A stretch of DNA of 64,000 bases from Caulochytrium protostelioides (lineage: Eukaryota > Chytridiomycota > Caulochytriomycetes > Caulochytriales > Caulochytriaceae). The position numbers and the translations under genes were made by a program. Within the stretch, counting starts at the first letter, position 1. Each line of letters starts with the position of its first letter. This document shows, one piece after another, positions 60,458-64,000 of the stretch. The stretch covers positions 1 to 64,000 of the forward strand of contig ML014120.1 in the NCBI GenBank assembly GCA_003615045.1, given 5' to 3'. The notes beneath the pieces were generated by a model that saw nothing but the letters and a program-made list of their open reading frames with translations, was not told where the DNA came from and ran no database searches.

Positions 60458-62029
60458 TTAGAAGGTCGAGGGCACGCGGCGGGTGAACAGCACCTTGGAG
60501 CGCTTGGAGGCGCGGATGGGCTGGCGGGGCAGCGGGAACTTGAGGTCCTTCTCCAGGATCTGGCGGATGTACGGGCGGCGGACGTCAGCGTCCTTCACCT
60601 CGGCGACCTTGATGATGTGGATGTTGCTGAACTTGGCGCGGTGGCGGCCGGACATGTCCTGGTAGCACTTGGCGACAGCGGCGACACGGGACAGCTCACG
60701 GTACTCCTTGTACATGTTGTGGGTGCCCGAGCGCGAGTCATAGCGGAGCCAGATGCCGAAGTTCTTGACGGAGTCAGGGTGCTTCTCGTAGATCTGGAGA
60801 ACCAAAAAGAAAAAGGGAACACAGAAAAAATGGGTGAGTCGACATGGCTTCGCTGGATGGAAAGGTGATGACATCCGTTGTCCCAGGACACCAGGACAAT
60901 CGTCATGAACCATCGTGATGTCCGGGGACAGGATGGGATAACTGGGGGTGGTTGGTGGCGGCGCCACGAACGAAACCAACGGAACAAGCGACAGAGGCGC
61001 TCAGCGTGCACGGGACGGCGACGATCAGCCGTTGCAGCAAGCGAGCGTGAGCAGAGCACACGGAAAAGCAGACCACGACACAAGCCATGACGCCGGAGAG
61101 CGGTCGCGAGCATGCTGTGAGGCCCGAGCGAGCCTTCCGGCATCGGGCAGGCCGTCCAGAATCGCCACGGCAACGGCACCGGCAGCGAGCTCTCCCGACG
61201 CGAGGCCAGTCCGCCGACGCAGGAGGAACGAGGACAGAACGAGCGAGCACCGTGGGCGCGGTCATCGATCGTCACAAAGGCCCCAAACGCTGATCGACGG
61301 GGGTGTCGCGCGCGTGATGTCGGCAGCACGTGAGCTCGCGATGGAGCCGAATGGCGCCCACGACGCAGCGGTGCACACGGCTCAGAGCCATGGAGCGACA
61401 TCGGCGTCGCCGTCCAGAAACAGCATGTCCTTGTCGTGGACCACCGCGAGATAAGAAACCCCGTCATGAGGCTCCCACGACTTTCTGTGAATACACGACC
61501 GCCACCAGCTGTGGCGATCATTCGGCAGAGTCAGTGGAAGCGCCACACGAGGTTGGCTGATGGCGCGGATGCTCGACGATGTCAGCTTCAGGCTATGCAC
61601 CTGCGGCGCCGCCGGGTTGCCAACGGCGGCGTCAGAGCACCGACGGTCGCTGTGTGTGCTTCTGGACCGTGGGCGCTCTCGCAGCTGATAGTCCACGCCA
61701 AGATGGTGGATATCGTTTCGCTCTGACGGTGGATTTGTTGGTTCGTTCGTGGTTCTGCCGTCAGGATGGCGGGGCCGACCACCGATTGGACCACCCGCCG
61801 AGTCGCGCTGCCCGGGGCAGCAGCGAAGCAAGGAGGAGCGTACCTGGTTGACCGAGACAATCTCGCCCGAGGACTTCTTGGCCTTCTCGACCTTGCGGAG
61901 GAAGTACCAGAAGCGGGACTTGGCGACAACGTCGTTCGGGGCGAACAGACGCATGCGGTAGAGCTTGGGGGCCGGCTGGCCCTCCTCGGGGCGCTTGCGG
62001 CCGATGACCTGGAATTCCTTAAGAGCCAT
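60458..62029 (-). CDS. RPL20: 60S ribosomal protein eL20 (L18a), two exons
   Basis: Exon 1 is 62029-61844 (62 codons) and exon 2 is 60793-60458 (111 codons plus stop), giving 173 residues; human L18a has 176. Exon 1 has [22 protein letters not shown] and [12 protein letters not shown]. Exon 2 has [47 protein letters not shown] and KFPLPRQP. The 1050-base intron falls between codons after NQ, with donor GTACGC and acceptor CTCCAG behind a T-rich tract. It is far longer than the other introns seen here. eL20 sits on the 60S surface near the central protuberance. Codons are strongly G/C-ending, as expected for high expression. Confidence 0.96.
60794..61843 (-). other. Long (1050-base) intron of the eL20 gene
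   Basis: The intron is bounded by GTACGC and a pyrimidine-rich CTCCAG. Its sequence is less biased than the exons. Ribosomal-protein introns in fungi often host snoRNAs, but I found no clear pair of C (RTGATGA) and D (CTGA) boxes on the transcribed strand. Confidence 0.85.
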
Positions 62030-62382
62030 TGTGAACCGGAAGAGGGGGGTGAGGGGGTGAGGGTCGGGGTGGTGGTGGCGACGACGACGGACGAGTTTGG
62101 CGAGACCTTCTCAAGAACGTCCCATCCACGACCTGCGTCTGTCGACTATACTGCGCTGCTCGGAAGCTGGCATGCTCCTCGGGAGTCTGCTCAGAGGGGG
62201 TGCCGCCAGGTATACTCCTCGGGAGCGTTTTGTCGTCTTTTTTCCTCCTCGGTCCTCGACCTGGGCATGTGGCATCCGAGCCCGGGCGCTCGGCGCTCCT
62301 CTCCCGCCGAGCCCCGCTCTCTCCGTCGCCTTGGCCGGGGGCCCGGCACCGAGGGCCGCCGAGCTCCGGCGCCGTGTCGGTG

Positions 62383-62450
62383 CCGACAACGACAACGACC
62401 ACGACCACGACAACGACAACGACCACGACGACGACAACGACAACGACAAC
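62383..62450. repeat. cgacaa/cgacca hexamer-type microsatellite
   Basis: About 68 bases of cgacaa, cgacca and cgacga units about 350 bases upstream of eL20. It is simple sequence encoding Thr, Asp/Asn or Arg/Gln depending on frame. Confidence 0.85.
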
Positions 62451-62597
62451 CCCAACGAACGGCGACCACGAACGGCGACGACGGTCCGAGGGCCAAGGCG
62501 GTGGACGACAACCACGACCCGGGTGACGCCGACGACAACGCGGGCCACGACGACCTCTGGGTCCAGGCACGTCTTCGCGAACGTATGCCGAGGGCGG

Positions 62598-62629
<32 letters not shown>

Positions 62630-62736
62630 GTCCAGAGCCCGAACCGGGTTCGCGCGGGCTCGGGCGTGCGGCGGTGAGGCCCCGCCGCGACGGCGCGGGC
62701 GGCTCTGGCGGGGTCGGTCCTCGCGGGCGACGCGCC

Positions 62737-62805
62737 GCGACCGGCGACCGGCGACCGGCGACCGGCGACCGGCGACCGGCGACCGGCGACCGGCGACCGG
62801 CGACC
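62737..62805. repeat. Heptamer minisatellite gcgaccg, about ten copies
   Basis: A near-perfect head-to-tail array of the 7-base unit gcgaccg. Because seven is not a multiple of three, it reads through all frames as a GDRRPAT-type peptide repeat and keeps long spurious ORFs open. Confidence 0.92.
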
Positions 62806-64000
62806 AACGGCCCAGCCGCCCGCGGCGACCGGCGCGCCTTCCGCGACGTCCGTCTCGTTGGTCGTGCCCGGGGGCAGCGCGCCAAGCCGGCGCGCGACGG
62901 CGCCGGTCCCCACTCGCGGCCGGTCCGCCGGCGCCCAGGATGGATGGCGCCGCCACGACACGGCGCGGCTCGGCGCGGCTCAGGTGTGCCGCTGCCGGGC
63001 GCCCGGCGGTTGGGGGGGGACGGCGCCGCCGCGGCGTCCGCTCGGGACGCCGTCAGGACGCCGTCGGGTCGGCGTTGGAGAGGCCGCCGCCGAGCGAGGG
63101 GCCGCGCCGGCCTGCCCGCCAGAGGGGTCCCCCCCGTCCGTGCCCTGGCCATGCCCGGGCCCCATCCCCGACCCGCTGCCGCCGTCGCCGCCGCCGTCGC
63201 CGCCGCGGCTCGCGCGGCTGCTGCTGAGACCCCCGCCGGGGAGGCCAGGGGGTGGGTGCCGCTGGCCTCATGGCTCCGTGCCCAGCCATGCTTCGCCGCG
63301 CTGCAAGAGCCCCCAGGGACGGCGTGCTGGGCAGGATGCCGTCAGGAGACCCGCCAGGGCCGCCGCCCGACAGGCAGGGCCGGTCCGCAGGCCGCGGCGT
63401 TAGGGCCGCGGAGGGTCGGTGCGCCGCAGGTGTCGGCCGACCGGAGCCCGGCTGGCTTCTGAGCGCCTCGGCAGCACGCGTGGTCCACCTGAGAGTCCCC
63501 TTCACGGCGTAGCCTCGGCCAATGCGAGTCGGTGGCACTGGAAGTGAGACGGGCGCGACACCAGTGGGCATCGTCGTCGTCGTCGGTCAGCGACTCATAG
63601 ATTCGTTCCGGACGTGACATAGGGGTCTAACCATCATCGACGAATGATACGACAAAGTCGGTGGCAGGCCCGATGGTGGCGTATCATGCATCGTTAGTTG
63701 CAGCGTGAAAGTTCCGTGATGGTCGATGGACCCGGCATGGCGACGCTCTCCATGACATCCTGAAGGCTTGACGGAACCGATTAGGATGGCCGACGGTTTC
63801 CAACTCCGCGGATCGCTGACGAACCCTCAATCGAGGTGACCCTCATCAACGACTCTGTCAAGTGACTCGTGCGGTCGCCAGCCCTTGGGGCATGCCGTAT
63901 CAAACGAGAACGGTCGGGAGATAAGCACGATGTTGCATGACAGGAGCCATTTGGACCTCCACGATCCGATATCGAGAATCACATGACGGGGCATTAGGCC

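Larger units (their letters stand above)
62030..64000. other. Right-end intergenic region, GC-rich then mixed, no gene supported
   Basis: Nearly 2 kb upstream of eL20. The part up to about 63.5 kb is extremely GC-rich with repeats (62383-62450, 62737-62805), and all frames are Arg/Pro/Gly-rich. From about 63.6 kb to the end the composition becomes balanced with no open frame of note. The eL20 promoter must lie just right of 62029. Confidence 0.6.

Noticed and set aside
60858-60880. gtgatgac in the eL20 intron as a snoRNA C box
   Set aside because: It lies on the strand opposite to transcription of eL20 and has no properly spaced D box partner.
62674-63462. 262-codon ORF containing a GDRRPAT peptide repeat
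   Set aside because: The peptide repeat is a by-product of the gcgaccg heptamer array; no conserved sequence flanks it.

Overview
The window is nuclear DNA of a GC-rich eukaryote, most likely a fungus. Coding sequences end almost every codon in G or C, several genes carry spliceosomal introns, and the proteins are eukaryotic (Sec13, Rer1, eIF2B, ribosomal eL20, a BAR-PH-ArfGAP protein, a UVRAG/Vps38-like protein). A PAS-type hybrid histidine kinase, an ADE4-type purine enzyme, a TCD-type tRNA dehydratase and a three-finger C2H2 factor together point to fungi. A PPP2R3C/FASS-type PP2A subunit and the extreme GC content suggest a zoosporic (chytrid-like) lineage. The genus cannot be fixed from sequence alone; a Caulochytrium-like organism is a guess.

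I support 19 protein genes. From left to right: a DEAH-helicase-like protein with every ATPase motif degraded (+), a UVRAG/Vps38-like PI3K-complex protein (-), a polyQ C2H2 transcription factor (+), an AAGAB/Irc6-like adaptor chaperone (-, 2 exons), a 2723-residue hybrid histidine kinase (+), uridine kinase/UPRT (-), an unrecognised two-segment membrane protein (-), Rer1 (-, 2 exons), a TCD-like tRNA t6A dehydratase (+), PP2A B'' subunit (-), malate dehydrogenase (+), a BAR-PH-ArfGAP-ankyrin protein (-), Ccdc12/Cwf18 (-, 2 exons), eIF2B beta (+), amidophosphoribosyltransferase (-), Sec13 (-), a PPR-like protein (-), 6-phosphogluconolactonase (+) and ribosomal protein eL20 (-, 2 exons, 1050-base intron).

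Genes are spaced widely. Two long stretches, about 5.7-9.3 kb and 13.4-19.6 kb, hold no gene I can defend. Low-complexity expansions (Ala, Ser, Pro, Gln, Asp) interrupt many conserved proteins, sometimes inside catalytic domains. Extreme GC at the third codon position keeps antisense and off-frame readings open, so many long ORFs are shadows. Introns are few and close to the 5' ends of genes; three of the four are 131-137 bases.

The genes are ordinary housekeeping and regulatory functions rather than one pathway. Loose themes are membrane traffic (UVRAG-like, AAGAB-like, Rer1, ArfGAP, Sec13), gene expression (DEAH-like, Ccdc12, eIF2B beta, eL20, TCD-like), metabolism (MDH, PGLS, ADE4, URK1) and signalling (histidine kinase, PP2A, zinc finger). 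No mobile element, CRISPR array, virus or tRNA was recognised. The most unusual item is the full-length DEAH/RHA-family protein at the left end, whose Walker A, DEAH, SAT and arginine-finger motifs are all lost while its fold and accessory domains remain.
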